NCBI GenBank assembly: GCA_035359995.1 | Contig: DAORZT010000056.1 | Location: 1-16,663, forward strand | Direction: 5' to 3' | Source: JAKPCT01 sp029553165 | Lineage (GTDB): Bacteria; Bacillota; UBA4882; UBA8346 | Length of the DNA stretch: 16,663 nucleotides | Shown here: piece after piece, positions 6,895-14,924 of the stretch | Layout of the letters: every line of letters begins with the position of its first letter | Numbering within the stretch: the stretch's first letter is position 1 | Program-made: the position numbers and the translations under genes | The notes under the pieces: generated by a model | The model's database searches: none | What the model was told of the DNA's origin: nothing | What the model saw: only the letters and a program-made list of their open reading frames with translations

Positions 6895-8055
6895 GTGAAA
6901 TACAGTATCTTTGCTTTAAAAAATCTAACCCAACGAAAGATCCGTACTTTCTTAACAATTTTAAGCATTGCCGCCGCAGTGGCTGTCCTCTTTACCCTCC
7001 TCTCTTTTAATCAGGGTTATGAGGTCGCCCTCAAAGAGCAACTCCAACAGATGGGTGTCCATATTATGGCAGTCCCAATGGGATGTCCGTTTGAATCAGC
7101 CTCGCTGATTTTAAAAGGTGGCCAGATTCCCGCATATATGGAGATGTCGGTTCTGGAGCAAATCAGCCGGATAGATGGGGTTCAAATTGCAGCTCCGGTA
7201 CTGATGCACGGTTTGGTGCGGCCGGAAGAAGGCCGGACGGACATTTACCTTGGAATCGATGAACGAACTATTCAACTGAAGAACTGGTGGAAGCTCAACG
7301 GTTCATTCTTTCAAAGTGAAAATGAGATGATCCTTGGTTATAATGCCGCTTTAGTCGAATTGGCGGAGCTTGGCGATGAAATCTATATTCCGGAGTACGA
7401 CCGGACCTTTCGGGTAGTCGGAATCTTAGAATCCACCGGAACACAGGATGACGGATTCTTCTATATTCCGCTTCAAACTGCACAACAGTTGTTTGATAAA
7501 CCGCAGCAAATAACCGGAATTCAAATCAGGGTCAACGATCCGGCTTTAGCCGAACAAATCGCCATGGAAATGCAAGAGATTGAAGGAATCAATGTCTTAA
7601 CAATGTCGGAACTGATGGGGACAATGCTCAATTTGATGGGTTCAGCCAAAACCCTGATCTTTTCGATTGTCTTAATTGCCATCGTCATCAGCGCGTTAGG
7701 AGTCCTCAATACTGTATTGATGTCGGTATTCGAACGGACCAAAGAGATCGGGATTATGAAAGCCACCGGCGCTTCCAAAAGGCATGTTTTTACTTTAATT
7801 TGGCTGGAAACACTGACACTTTCATTAATTGGAGGGGTTTTGGGAATCTTAATTGCTCTAATCGGTGCCCGAAATATTGAAATAATTGTCAAACAGTTTT
7901 TACCAATCACGCCCAACGGCAGTGTAGTAAGTCTGGATCTCCATAACATCTTCTATTGTATATTGTTTATCTTAGCAATCGGAGTGTTTGCCGGTCTCTA
8001 TCCGGCTTACCAAGCTGCGAACGCAAACCCGATTCAGGCTTTAAAAACCGAATAA
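6895..8055 (+). CDS. FtsX/MacB-type ABC permease, first of a pair
   Basis: The protein has 386 residues with the four-helix type VII ABC layout. One helix is near 16-36. A large extracytoplasmic MacB-like domain spans about 40-250. Three C-terminal helices lie near 255-280, 300-325 and 350-375. The cytoplasmic coupling sequence ERTKEIGIMKATGAS follows helix 2, and the end NPIQALKTE is typical. The outer domain carries VPMGCPFESA (Cys64) and TQDDGFFYIPLQTAQQLF, both matched in the second permease. Type VII exporters use mechanotransmission to move substrates across or out of the envelope rather than through an inner-membrane pore. The start is GTG at 6895 behind AAAGGGTGAT. The substrate is unknown. 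Confidence 0.88.
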   Translation: MKYSIFALKNLTQRKIRTFLTILSIAAAVAVLFTLLSFNQGYEVALKEQLQQMGVHIMAVPMGCPFESASLILKGGQIPAYMEMSVLEQISRIDGVQIAAPVLMHGLVRPEEGRTDIYLGIDERTIQLKNWWKLNGSFFQSENEMILGYNAALVELAELGDEIYIPEYDRTFRVVGILESTGTQDDGFFYIPLQTAQQLFDKPQQITGIQIRVNDPALAEQIAMEMQEIEGINVLTMSELMGTMLNLMGSAKTLIFSIVLIAIVISALGVLNTVLMSVFERTKEIGIMKATGASKRHVFTLIWLETLTLSLIGGVLGILIALIGARNIEIIVKQFLPITPNGSVVSLDLHNIFYCILFILAIGVFAGLYPAYQAANANPIQALKTE

Positions 8056-8098
8056 TCACAAGGATTGAAGTTATTACGTATTTCAGGAGGGTGATTCA

Positions 8099-9262
8099 AT
8101 GAAAGAATGGTTCGGATTAGCTGCCAAAAACCTGTTGCGCCGTCCAAGCAGATCACTGTTAACAACTTTAGGAGTAGCAATTGCGATTACGGTTTTATAT
8201 AGTTTGATTCAATTTCAAGCCAACTATGAAAAAGGATTAAAGCAGGAACTGGGCGCTTTAGGAGCCCACATCATGATTGTACCTAAAGGTTGTCCCTATG
8301 AAGCAGCCACGATTGTCCTTCATGGGGGAAAATGGCCCCGTTACATGCATGAATCAGTCCTGGAAAAGATTAAGCAAACGCCAGGGATAGCCCAGACTGC
8401 AGGAATAATTATGGATGCGATCTTAGACTTTCAAAACAATCAAAACCGTATCTTTATGGGGATTGATCCTGATTACCTCAGATTAAAGGATAACTGGCAG
8501 ATTAACGGATCCTGGTTTACAGGCGACAATCAGATTATTCTTGGTGAAAGTGCGGCAAAGTTGGAAGGATTAAAGATTGGTGACCTTTATCAACTTAAAG
8601 AGCAAAGACTACAGGTAGTTGGTATCTTAAAAGCAACTCATACCCAGGATGACAGTTTTTACTTTCTTCCTAAAAAAACACTGCAACAACTATTTGAACT
8701 TCATGAAAAATTAGTGGTAGTACTGGTTAAGTTGGAAGATATTGAAAAGGCTGATGAAGTTGTAGCTTCTTTACGGGCTATGGATAACAATATCAATGTT
8801 TTCCCCTTATCTGAATTGTTATCAACTGCCAATAATCTGGTCCAAAGCACCAAAATCTTTGTTACGGTTATTGTTATTATTGCAATTGCAATCGGAGCCA
8901 TAGGGGTATTAAACACAATCCTAATGGCAGTCTATGAACGTACCAAAGAGATTGGAATGATGAAAGCCGCCGGTGCATCACGGTTTGATATCTTCAAACT
9001 GATCTGGCTCGAAACGATAATCGTCTGCGCTGTAGGCGGATTTACCGGCGTTACTTTAGCTGTATCATTTTCCAAATTAATTGAGGCCTTTGTCCGTAAT
9101 ACATTACCATATGCAGCCAAATCCAGCTCCTTAATTGGGTTCTCGGTGGAAACGGTTTTTCTCAGTATCGGCTTTTCGATAATTTTAGGGATGTTGGCCG
9201 GTTGGTATCCCGCTTTTCGTGCCGCTTCAGTCAAACCAATGGAAGCAATCCGTTCCCAATAA
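8099..9262 (+). CDS. FtsX/MacB-type ABC permease, second of a pair
   Basis: The protein has 387 residues and is a clear paralogue of the preceding permease with the same four-helix layout. Shared landmarks are VPKGCPYEAA (Cys65), ILGES, THTQDDSFYFLPKKTLQQLF, ERTKEIGMMKAAGAS, GWYPAFRAA and the end KPMEAIRSQ. Two different permeases next to two different ATPases suggest a heterotetrameric transporter, as in LolCDE where LolC and LolE differ. The ATG follows AGGAGGGTGATTCA, the strongest ribosome site of the operon. It starts 43 bases after the first permease. Confidence 0.88.
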   Translation: MKEWFGLAAKNLLRRPSRSLLTTLGVAIAITVLYSLIQFQANYEKGLKQELGALGAHIMIVPKGCPYEAATIVLHGGKWPRYMHESVLEKIKQTPGIAQTAGIIMDAILDFQNNQNRIFMGIDPDYLRLKDNWQINGSWFTGDNQIILGESAAKLEGLKIGDLYQLKEQRLQVVGILKATHTQDDSFYFLPKKTLQQLFELHEKLVVVLVKLEDIEKADEVVASLRAMDNNINVFPLSELLSTANNLVQSTKIFVTVIVIIAIAIGAIGVLNTILMAVYERTKEIGMMKAAGASRFDIFKLIWLETIIVCAVGGFTGVTLAVSFSKLIEAFVRNTLPYAAKSSSLIGFSVETVFLSIGFSIILGMLAGWYPAFRAASVKPMEAIRSQ

Positions 9263-9296
9263 CAGAGGTTGTTGACTACCAAAAGGGGGAAGCTTA

Positions 9297-9965
9297 ATGA
9301 TTAAAATTAATAATCTGTCGAAACTCTATAAGCGTGGCATTGAAACAATTCCCGCTTTAAACGAAATTACAACCAATATCAAAGAAGGTGATTTCATCTG
9401 TCTGCTTGGACCATCCGGTGCCGGTAAAACGACGTTACTCAATATAATTGGTTGTATGGACCTGCCTACTAACGGTCAATTAGAGATCGCCGGCAGACAG
9501 ATTACTGCCGAAGGAGTTCCGAAGATCAAAGGCGAAGTCCTTGATCGTTTTCGTCGCGAACACATCGGCTTTATCTTCACCGATTTTTTTCTAATCCCTA
9601 CTCTATCAGCGCTCGAAAATGTTGAGATGCCATTGTTATGGTCCGGTAGTAAAATGAAAAATAAAGCCAAAGAACTACTGGAACTGGTTGGATTAGGACA
9701 TCGCCTGACCCATCGTCCTAATGAACTCTCCGGCGGTGAGATGCAACGGGTGGCAATCGCCCGCGCTTTAGTCAATCATCCCAAAATTCTGTTAGCCGAT
9801 GAACCGACCGGCAATTTGGATACTAAAACCAGAGATACGATTCTCGATCTCTTTACAACTTTAAATCAAAATGGTCTGACGATTATCCTGGCAACTCACG
9901 ATCATGAGATTGCCACCCAAGTACCCCGGGTTATTCATCTCAATGAAGGGAGAATCGCAGGATGA
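9297..9965 (+). CDS. ABC ATPase (LolD/MacB type), Q-loop Gln replaced
   Basis: The protein has 222 residues, the normal length for a LolD-like subunit. Walker A GPSGAGKT (38-45), signature LSGGE (144-148), Walker B ILLADEP with Glu169, D-loop NLD (173-175) and His201 are intact. The Q-loop position is Thr95 (IGFIFTDFFLIP, codon ACC) where family members have Gln, and no single base change would give it. It is likely an inner-membrane-associated NBD pairing with the next ATPase. AAAGGGGGAAGC precedes the ATG. Its last four bases (ATGA) overlap the start of the second ATPase, indicating translational coupling. Confidence 0.88.
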   Translation: MIKINNLSKLYKRGIETIPALNEITTNIKEGDFICLLGPSGAGKTTLLNIIGCMDLPTNGQLEIAGRQITAEGVPKIKGEVLDRFRREHIGFIFTDFFLIPTLSALENVEMPLLWSGSKMKNKAKELLELVGLGHRLTHRPNELSGGEMQRVAIARALVNHPKILLADEPTGNLDTKTRDTILDLFTTLNQNGLTIILATHDHEIATQVPRVIHLNEGRIAG

Positions 9966-10666
9966 TAAATACAACCGTTTTAGAAGCTAAAAATCTTTCA
10001 CGCTACTACAACCGCGGCAGTGAAGTTGTAAAAGCACTCCATCGGCTCAATTTGCAACTGAAACAAGGCCAAGCAATCAGTATCATTGGTCGTTCCGGCT
10101 CCGGAAAAACTACCTTCTTAAACCAGGTTGGATGTCTCGATACGCCAACCTCCGGAAGTTTAATCATTAATGGAACCGATGTTACCAATTTAAAAGAGAA
10201 AGATTTGGTGGAATTTAGACGTGAGAATATTGGGTTTATCTTTCAGCTCTTCTATTTGTTCCCGACAATTAATGTTTACGAGAATGTAGAATTACCACTA
10301 CTCTTTGCCAAAAAACGTAACCGGCACAAAGTTATGGAAGTCTTAGAGATTGTCGGCTTAACAGCTAAACAACATCTGTTACCCAAACAATTAAATGGTG
10401 GTGATATGCAAAGAGTAGCGATTGCCAGGGCTTTAATCAACAACCCTAAAATCTTATTAGCTGACGAACCGACCGGAAGATTGGAGAAAAATGAGAAAGA
10501 ACCGATTATGAATCTCTTTACCAAACTAAAGAATGAAGGTTTAGCGATTATTATTGCAACGCATGATTTGGAGCAAGCGAAATACTGTGACCTCATCTAT
10601 GAATTAAAGGACGGTCAAATTATTGCTGAACATTCTAAGGTTGAAGGAATTAAGTTAAAAGGATAA
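9962..10666 (+). CDS. ABC ATPase (LolD/MacB type), degenerate signature and D-loop
   Basis: The protein has 234 residues. Walker A GRSGSGKT (43-50), Q-loop Gln95 (FIFQLFYLFP), Walker B ILLADEP with Glu169 and His201 are canonical. The signature is LNGGD instead of LSGGE/Q (144-148), and the D-loop is RLE instead of NLD (173-175). These lesions complement the Q-loop change in the first ATPase. All motifs fall at identical residue numbers in the two proteins, showing that they are recent or tightly constrained paralogues. The start ATG overlaps the upstream stop. Confidence 0.88.
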   Translation: MINTTVLEAKNLSRYYNRGSEVVKALHRLNLQLKQGQAISIIGRSGSGKTTFLNQVGCLDTPTSGSLIINGTDVTNLKEKDLVEFRRENIGFIFQLFYLFPTINVYENVELPLLFAKKRNRHKVMEVLEIVGLTAKQHLLPKQLNGGDMQRVAIARALINNPKILLADEPTGRLEKNEKEPIMNLFTKLKNEGLAIIIATHDLEQAKYCDLIYELKDGQIIAEHSKVEGIKLKG

Positions 10667-10695
10667 TCAAACTTTTTAAAAAGGAAGGAATTTTG

Positions 10696-11256
10696 ATGGA
10701 TACTAAATATCTTATGGTAATTTTGATTTTAATCTTCGTACTCTGCTTATTAATAATGGCTAAAAATAATAGTAATCCTAACTTCTTGCTGTTTTCAACT
10801 GCTACCCTCCCCCCTACAGCTGCACAAAATTTTATTCCTGCCAGACTGGAATGGTCACAGGCCAATCCTGATACTCTAGTTTTAAGGATCTCCGGCAAAG
10901 ATAAGATAAGCAAAAAAACAACCAACTCCACGCAACTGGTCTTCGGGATTGACATTGATGGCAAAAATAAGACCAGTGAAAAATCGTCCAAATTAGGTGT
11001 CGAATTCCTCCTAATTGTCAACAATAGCGCAGGCGACTGGAGCAGTTATCTAAAAGATCCGGCAACCGAAAATACATTGCCGCTCCCAAAACCTCTGCTT
11101 GACCAAGATCGAATTGTAATTGAATTGCCATTGGCCTTATTGAACTACCCAAAGCTAATTCGAATTCAATTAGCGTTTAGTCAGGATAATAACAAGTATG
11201 AATTCGATGAGGTAGCATTAATAAACTTAAAACCAAAACTTCAATGCTGTCTTTAA
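10696..11256 (+). CDS. Membrane-anchored extracytoplasmic protein, unknown
   Basis: The protein has 186 residues. An N-terminal membrane segment (residues about 6-22) is followed by a polar domain with beta-strand character: FIPARLEWSQANPDTLVLRI, TQLVFGIDIDG, LGVEFLLIVNN, RIVIELPLALL and RIQLAFSQ. The strand pattern resembles carbohydrate- or ligand-binding beta-sandwich domains, but I do not recognise a family. It ends in LQCCL. The ATG at 10696 is chosen because AAGGAAGGAA lies at good spacing; a TTG one codon earlier is possible. It is the last gene of the operon, 29 bases after the second ATPase and just before the terminator, so it is probably an accessory of the transporter. Confidence 0.7.
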   Translation: MDTKYLMVILILIFVLCLLIMAKNNSNPNFLLFSTATLPPTAAQNFIPARLEWSQANPDTLVLRISGKDKISKKTTNSTQLVFGIDIDGKNKTSEKSSKLGVEFLLIVNNSAGDWSSYLKDPATENTLPLPKPLLDQDRIVIELPLALLNYPKLIRIQLAFSQDNNKYEFDEVALINLKPKLQCCL

Positions 11257-11276
11257 CCTCGATCCGTAAACAAATT

Positions 11277-11326
11277 AAAAAGCGTTGCCGGTTGAGCACT
11301 CCAACAAGCAACGCTTTTAAGATTTT
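11277..11326. terminator. Bidirectional intrinsic terminator
   Basis: The perfect 11-base arms AAAAGCGTTGC (11278-11288) and GCAACGCTTTT (11308-11318) have A runs on the left and T runs on the right. They lie between the convergent ends of the export operon (stop at 11256) and the BlaR1-like gene (stop at 11329). The hairpin would end both transcripts. Confidence 0.8.
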
Positions 11327-11328
11327 GC

Positions 11329-12246
11329 TTAACATAAATAATTAAAACTAAAGAACAACAACAGAATAATAACCGACACTGTCTGAAATCCCCAGCTGTC
11401 CTTGGGTTCGTTTTGCAGGATTGATTTAATACGGTATTCAACTGCTTTTCCTTTCACAAAAGCCATTCCCACACTAACCGGAGATGACTGTTGTAAGCGG
11501 ACGAATTTGATCAATGCACTTGCTAAAAAGATTCCTCTCCCTTCCAAAGATTGACGCGCTGTTTCATCACAATCACGTTCTACTTCATTACGGTAGAACA
11601 GGTATGATATGAAAGCAAATGGAGAGAAAATCAATAAATCTTTTAAGAATGACCAGAGCCAAAACTGCAGATTATCTCTACGTTTCACATGAGCAAGTTC
11701 ATGCAAAATGATTGCCTTGAGTTCTTCCGGCTCCATCTGCTCAATCAGATAGCTGCTAATCACCAACATCTTCTCCTTGATTCCATAAACAGCACAGACC
11801 GGTGTTTGGGTATTGACGATTAGCGTCTTCAATTCCGGCAGATTAACTTCCCGGCAGATTCGGGCAACATTTTCAAAAAAGGTATCATTTTCGTTGCTGA
11901 TGTTTCTCAACAGCGACCACCGACGATAATCAACAACCCGCTTGATCAAACAGACCAAGCTGATCAATACCGAACCTGAAATTATTACAACAATCACCGG
12001 ACGAAATTTACTCTCCATCAGGCACAGCCAATGCAGATTACTGAAGATCGTAAAAGTGGAACAGTCTTTCCTGATAATTGCATAATTATAAATTACTGCC
12101 AACAACGGAAGGACCAGCGGTAAGATAAAAAGCTTTGTCCTGATCCGGGGTTCTTTCAAAAAGAGACTGGCAGCTAAAACAACCACAAAAGTAAGCAGCG
12201 AAGCAAACAATAGGAAGAAAAAGATTGGTTGATGGTCAGAAAACAC
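11329..12246 (-). CDS. BlaR1-like M56 metalloprotease without sensor domain
   Basis: The protein has 305 residues. Membrane segments lie near 8-30, 38-58 and 84-104. A cytoplasmic zinc-protease domain follows, with HELAH (182-186) and the third-ligand region EVERDCDE (221-228). Further hydrophobic segments lie near 195-218 and at the C-terminus (SVIILLLFFSF). BlaR1/MecR1 proteins are about 580-600 residues because they carry an external penicillin-binding sensor. This one ends right after the last membrane helix, so it cannot sense beta-lactams that way. It probably senses an envelope or metal signal, or a partner. Its GTG start follows the BlaI stop directly with no gap, under the Shine-Dalgarno AAAGGAGGG. 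The two are one operon. Confidence 0.85.
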   Translation of the reverse strand: MFSDHQPIFFFLLFASLLTFVVVLAASLFLKEPRIRTKLFILPLVLPLLAVIYNYAIIRKDCSTFTIFSNLHWLCLMESKFRPVIVVIISGSVLISLVCLIKRVVDYRRWSLLRNISNENDTFFENVARICREVNLPELKTLIVNTQTPVCAVYGIKEKMLVISSYLIEQMEPEELKAIILHELAHVKRRDNLQFWLWSFLKDLLIFSPFAFISYLFYRNEVERDCDETARQSLEGRGIFLASALIKFVRLQQSSPVSVGMAFVKGKAVEYRIKSILQNEPKDSWGFQTVSVIILLLFFSFNYLC

Positions 12247-12666
12247 CTATTGACCCTCCTTTGCTTTTTGGAGCAACTCCTCTAGCTGTGAAAGCAGTTC
12301 TGCATCCATCTGCTTGGCTTTAACCTTCTCCACAAAATAATTGACTACACCCTTATTATTAAAGTCCAAAGCGCTGTCAAGCACCCGCTTAACCGTCTCC
12401 TGCTCAAATTGTTCCTTACTGATCACCGGATTATAAATATAGGCGGTTCCCTGTTTATCAATTTGCAATAAACCTTTACCGGCCAACCGCCCCATAATTG
12501 TCATCACGGTAGTATAAGCAATCTTCTTCTTCTTCCGCAACTCCTCATAGACATCACGAACCGTTGTCAGGTTATTTTGCCAAATCAACTCCATAATCTC
12601 GGCTTCCAATTCCCCTAAAACCCTGCTTAATCCTTGGCGATTCAGCTTAAAATCTTCTAATTGCAT
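12247..12666 (-). CDS. BlaI/MecI-family repressor
   Basis: The protein has 139 residues, slightly longer than S. aureus BlaI (126). It shows the family winged-helix pattern: LGELEAEIMELIW, TVRDVYEEL, and KIAYTTVMTIMGRLAGKGLL as the recognition helix region, then QIDKQGTAYIYNPVISKEQF. The C-terminal dimerisation part contains the region where BlaR1-triggered cleavage occurs in homologues. The start is the ATG at 12666 because TTTGAGGTGAATC lies upstream, and the GTG at 12678 overlaps that site. A dyad operator lies in its own promoter, so it is probably autoregulated, and the same operator precedes the plus-strand export operon. Confidence 0.88.
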   Translation of the reverse strand: MQLEDFKLNRQGLSRVLGELEAEIMELIWQNNLTTVRDVYEELRKKKKIAYTTVMTIMGRLAGKGLLQIDKQGTAYIYNPVISKEQFEQETVKRVLDSALDFNNKGVVNYFVEKVKAKQMDAELLSQLEELLQKAKEGQ

Positions 12667-12687
12667 AATAAGATTCACCTCAAATTA

Positions 12688-12711
12688 ATAGTACTATAAC
12701 CTGTAATACTA
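12688..12711 (-). promoter_or_regulatory. BlaI-type operator in the blaI promoter
   Basis: A 24-base element read on the minus strand starts TAGTATTACAGG and ends ATAGTACTAT. It matches the porin-operon operator at 21 of 24 positions and begins nine bases after the -10 box. It should allow BlaI to block its own transcription. Confidence 0.75.
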
Positions 12712-12720
12712 CTTAATTTA

Positions 12721-12749
12721 AGTATATCTTGTAAATGAAGCTTTGTCAA
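12721..12749 (-). promoter_or_regulatory. Sigma-A-type promoter of blaI-blaR1
   Basis: A perfect -35 TTGACA (12749-12744, minus strand), a 17-base spacer and -10 TATACT (12726-12721) make a near-consensus promoter. The operator follows immediately downstream. I see nothing further between this promoter and the DUF4130 gene end at 12846. Confidence 0.85.
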
Positions 12750-12845
12750 TTTTGCAAGTAATGGTTTTCCGATCTCTTTCCACAACTATTAAACAATAAA
12801 ATTTATTATGGGGATAAGAAAACCTATTGTCAATTGCAATAATAA

Positions 12846-13628
12846 TTAATCCTCAATTCTTTCAACAAGGTTTTTCCAATAGCGTTTTGGAATTCGCTGG
12901 CGTTGCAACTTTTTGTTAATTCGCTCAGTAATAGCAATCTCGTGAAAATATGCATTCCATAATTCCTGAAACAGGTTATCTTGCTGATTATAAACAATAT
13001 TACTGATCTGGTTGTTCAGATTCGGATTTGCTTCAAGTAACGGAAGATAAACACAACGGTTCCGATCAGTTTCATAATAAATACCCGTACGGCGTTTCAG
13101 ATCATGAATCAACCAGTTTTGATCCGCAAAACGTGCTGTAAAGTGCGGCGCTAAGAATTGAACAATATTATAATCCGGTGCAATTGTCGCATAGTAAACA
13201 CCATTGAGCAATTGACGAAACCGTACAAAACCATGAAAACGGGTAATTTCATAACTGACCTTCCTGGCCAGGTCGCGGACCTTTTTAATAGTGTTATCAG
13301 CAAAATTCTCGCGAAAGCGGTTGATATCGGCGGGACTGCAACCAGCTAGTCGTTTAAAATATTCCAAGATTATCAATTCAATTCCCGGCTCTTCGGAGAT
13401 AAAACAGTAACTGATGTCTTCAAATACGTCCCGAGGATATTTTCTTAATATCTCCATTTGGTTACAGGCCTTTGCAGGATCGGTTGTAATCACAATCGGG
13501 TCATCAAATAAATTCGGCTGGTAATTTCTTGCATTCGAAATCAGAATGTTTTGAACATCAATATTCCAAAGGATATCAATCACCGTCAAAAATCCTTCAA
13601 AAGTACCATCATAAATATAATTCAACAT
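12846..13628 (-). CDS. DUF4130 family putative DNA metabolism protein (TIGR03915)
   Basis: The protein has 260 residues. Family landmarks are the N-terminus MLNYIYDGTFEGFLTVI, a middle segment RKVSYEITRFHGFVRFRQL, the APDYNIVQFLAPHF motif, FADQNWLIHDLKRRTGIYY, and LFQELWNAYFHEIAITER near the end. This family always accompanies the radical-SAM protein of TIGR03916, as here; in many proteobacteria it is fused to a uracil-DNA-glycosylase-like domain, which is absent here. It is thought to act in DNA repair or modification but has no proven reaction. The start is the ATG at 13628 behind CGAGGTGG; the TTG at 13652 lies upstream of that site. It begins 20 bases after the radical-SAM stop. Confidence 0.85.
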   Translation of the reverse strand: MLNYIYDGTFEGFLTVIDILWNIDVQNILISNARNYQPNLFDDPIVITTDPAKACNQMEILRKYPRDVFEDISYCFISEEPGIELIILEYFKRLAGCSPADINRFRENFADNTIKKVRDLARKVSYEITRFHGFVRFRQLLNGVYYATIAPDYNIVQFLAPHFTARFADQNWLIHDLKRRTGIYYETDRNRCVYLPLLEANPNLNNQISNIVYNQQDNLFQELWNAYFHEIAITERINKKLQRQRIPKRYWKNLVERIED

Positions 13629-13648
13629 CGTTCCACCTCGGTTAGAGT

Positions 13649-14902
13649 TCAAATTTGATCAAATAAGGTTAATTGCAGTTGTTGAACTTTTGAGCGGTTT
13701 CCTGCCACTGTCAACTGCCGGCGAATATCAGCTTCATTAACGCCAGTTTCAGCCTTCTTGCCACCACAAGTAATAAAATACCGGGCCCGTTTTATGACCA
13801 CACCCATCTTTACTAAATTTTCAAAGGTCAGTTTGGTGAACCTGCGTGCCGCTACGATTCTTTTGGCTGATTGCAACCCTACGCCCGGGATTCTTAGTAA
13901 AGTTTCTAAATCAGCGCGGTTAACCTCAACCGGAAAAAGATGCAAGTTGCGCAATGCCCAACTGGTTTTAGGGTCAAGCTCCGTTTCCAATGTCGGGAAC
14001 TGTTCATTAACGATCTCCTGGGCTTGAAACTTATAAAAACGAATTAGCCAATCAGCCTGATAAAGCCGGTGTTCCCGCTTCATCGGAGGGACCGGCTCCA
14101 CCGGCAGCTTCTGATCATGATTCACCGGAATATAGGCCGAATAATAGACCCGCTTCAACTTTACTCTCCGGTACAATTCTTCACTTAACCTTAAGATTTG
14201 AAAGTCGGTATCAGGCGAAGCGCCAACTACCAGTTGTGTACTTTGCCCCGCCGGAACAAATGGTGTTGCCTTGCGAAAGAGTTTCCGTTCTTCGGCATTC
14301 GCTTCTATTGCCGTTGTGATATAGGCCATCGGCGTTAAAATAGCCTCACGTTTCTTGTCCGGCGCCAATCGCTGCAGTCCTTGTTCGGAAGGAAGTTCGA
14401 TATTCACACTCAGCCGGTCTGCAAACAACCCGGCTTGATGAATCAATTCCGGACTGGCTCCCGGGATAACTTTCAAATGAATATAACCGTTAAAATTATT
14501 TTCGGTCCGGAGTTTCCTGATCACTTTCAGTAACAGTTCCATGGTGTAATCAGGACTCTTGATAATCCCCGAACTTAAGAAAAGCCCCTCGATATAATTA
14601 CGCCGGTAAAAACTGAGCGTTAAATCGGTCAGTTCATCAACGGTTAAAGCCGCCCGTGGTATGTCATTACTACGGCGGTTAATACAGTAGGCACAGTCAT
14701 AGATACAATAGTTCGAATAAAGGATCTTTAACAGGGAAATACATCGTCCGTCAGCAGACCAGCTATGGCAGATCCCCAGTGGTGACGAAGCCGAATTTCC
14801 CTGTCCTTTCGAATCATTGGTCCGGTTACTGCCACTCGAAGCGCAGGCTACATCATACTTAGCCGCACCGGCTAATATTTTTACCTTTTCAAGAACATCC
14901 AC
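13649..14902 (-). CDS. Radical SAM protein of DNA repair/modification type (TIGR03916)
   Basis: The protein has 417 residues. The iron-sulfur motif is CIYDCAYC (Cys66, Cys70, Cys73), i.e. CX3CX2C. The TIM-barrel segment follows with GLFLSSGIIKSPDYTMELLL and HLKVIPGASPELI. A helix-hairpin-helix, LLRIPGVGLQSAKRI (about 336-350), would bind DNA. The start GTG at 14902 gives MDVLEKVKILAGAAKYDV, the usual family N-terminus, with GAGGTGA upstream. The GTG at 14914 lies at or within that ribosome site. Together with the downstream DUF4130 gene it forms a two-gene operon whose promoter carries LexA boxes, consistent with DNA damage repair, possibly of a lesion or modified base. The substrate is unknown. 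Confidence 0.9.
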   Translation of the reverse strand: MDVLEKVKILAGAAKYDVACASSGSNRTNDSKGQGNSASSPLGICHSWSADGRCISLLKILYSNYCIYDCAYCINRRSNDIPRAALTVDELTDLTLSFYRRNYIEGLFLSSGIIKSPDYTMELLLKVIRKLRTENNFNGYIHLKVIPGASPELIHQAGLFADRLSVNIELPSEQGLQRLAPDKKREAILTPMAYITTAIEANAEERKLFRKATPFVPAGQSTQLVVGASPDTDFQILRLSEELYRRVKLKRVYYSAYIPVNHDQKLPVEPVPPMKREHRLYQADWLIRFYKFQAQEIVNEQFPTLETELDPKTSWALRNLHLFPVEVNRADLETLLRIPGVGLQSAKRIVAARRFTKLTFENLVKMGVVIKRARYFITCGGKKAETGVNEADIRRQLTVAGNRSKVQQLQLTLFDQI

Positions 14903-14924
14903 TGCAACGCTCACCTCAAAAAAA

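Noticed and set aside
7521..7949. 142-codon minus-strand ORF inside the first permease gene
   Set aside because: It is a shadow of the permease coding frame, which has clear family motifs; no ribosome site.
10650..11024. 124-codon minus-strand ORF over the last operon gene
   Set aside because: The plus-strand frame has a ribosome site, membrane anchor and operon position; this is its antisense shadow.
11329..12666. Beta-lactam resistance locus
   Set aside because: BlaI and a BlaR1-like protease are present, but there is no beta-lactamase or PBP gene and no penicillin-binding sensor domain in the protease.
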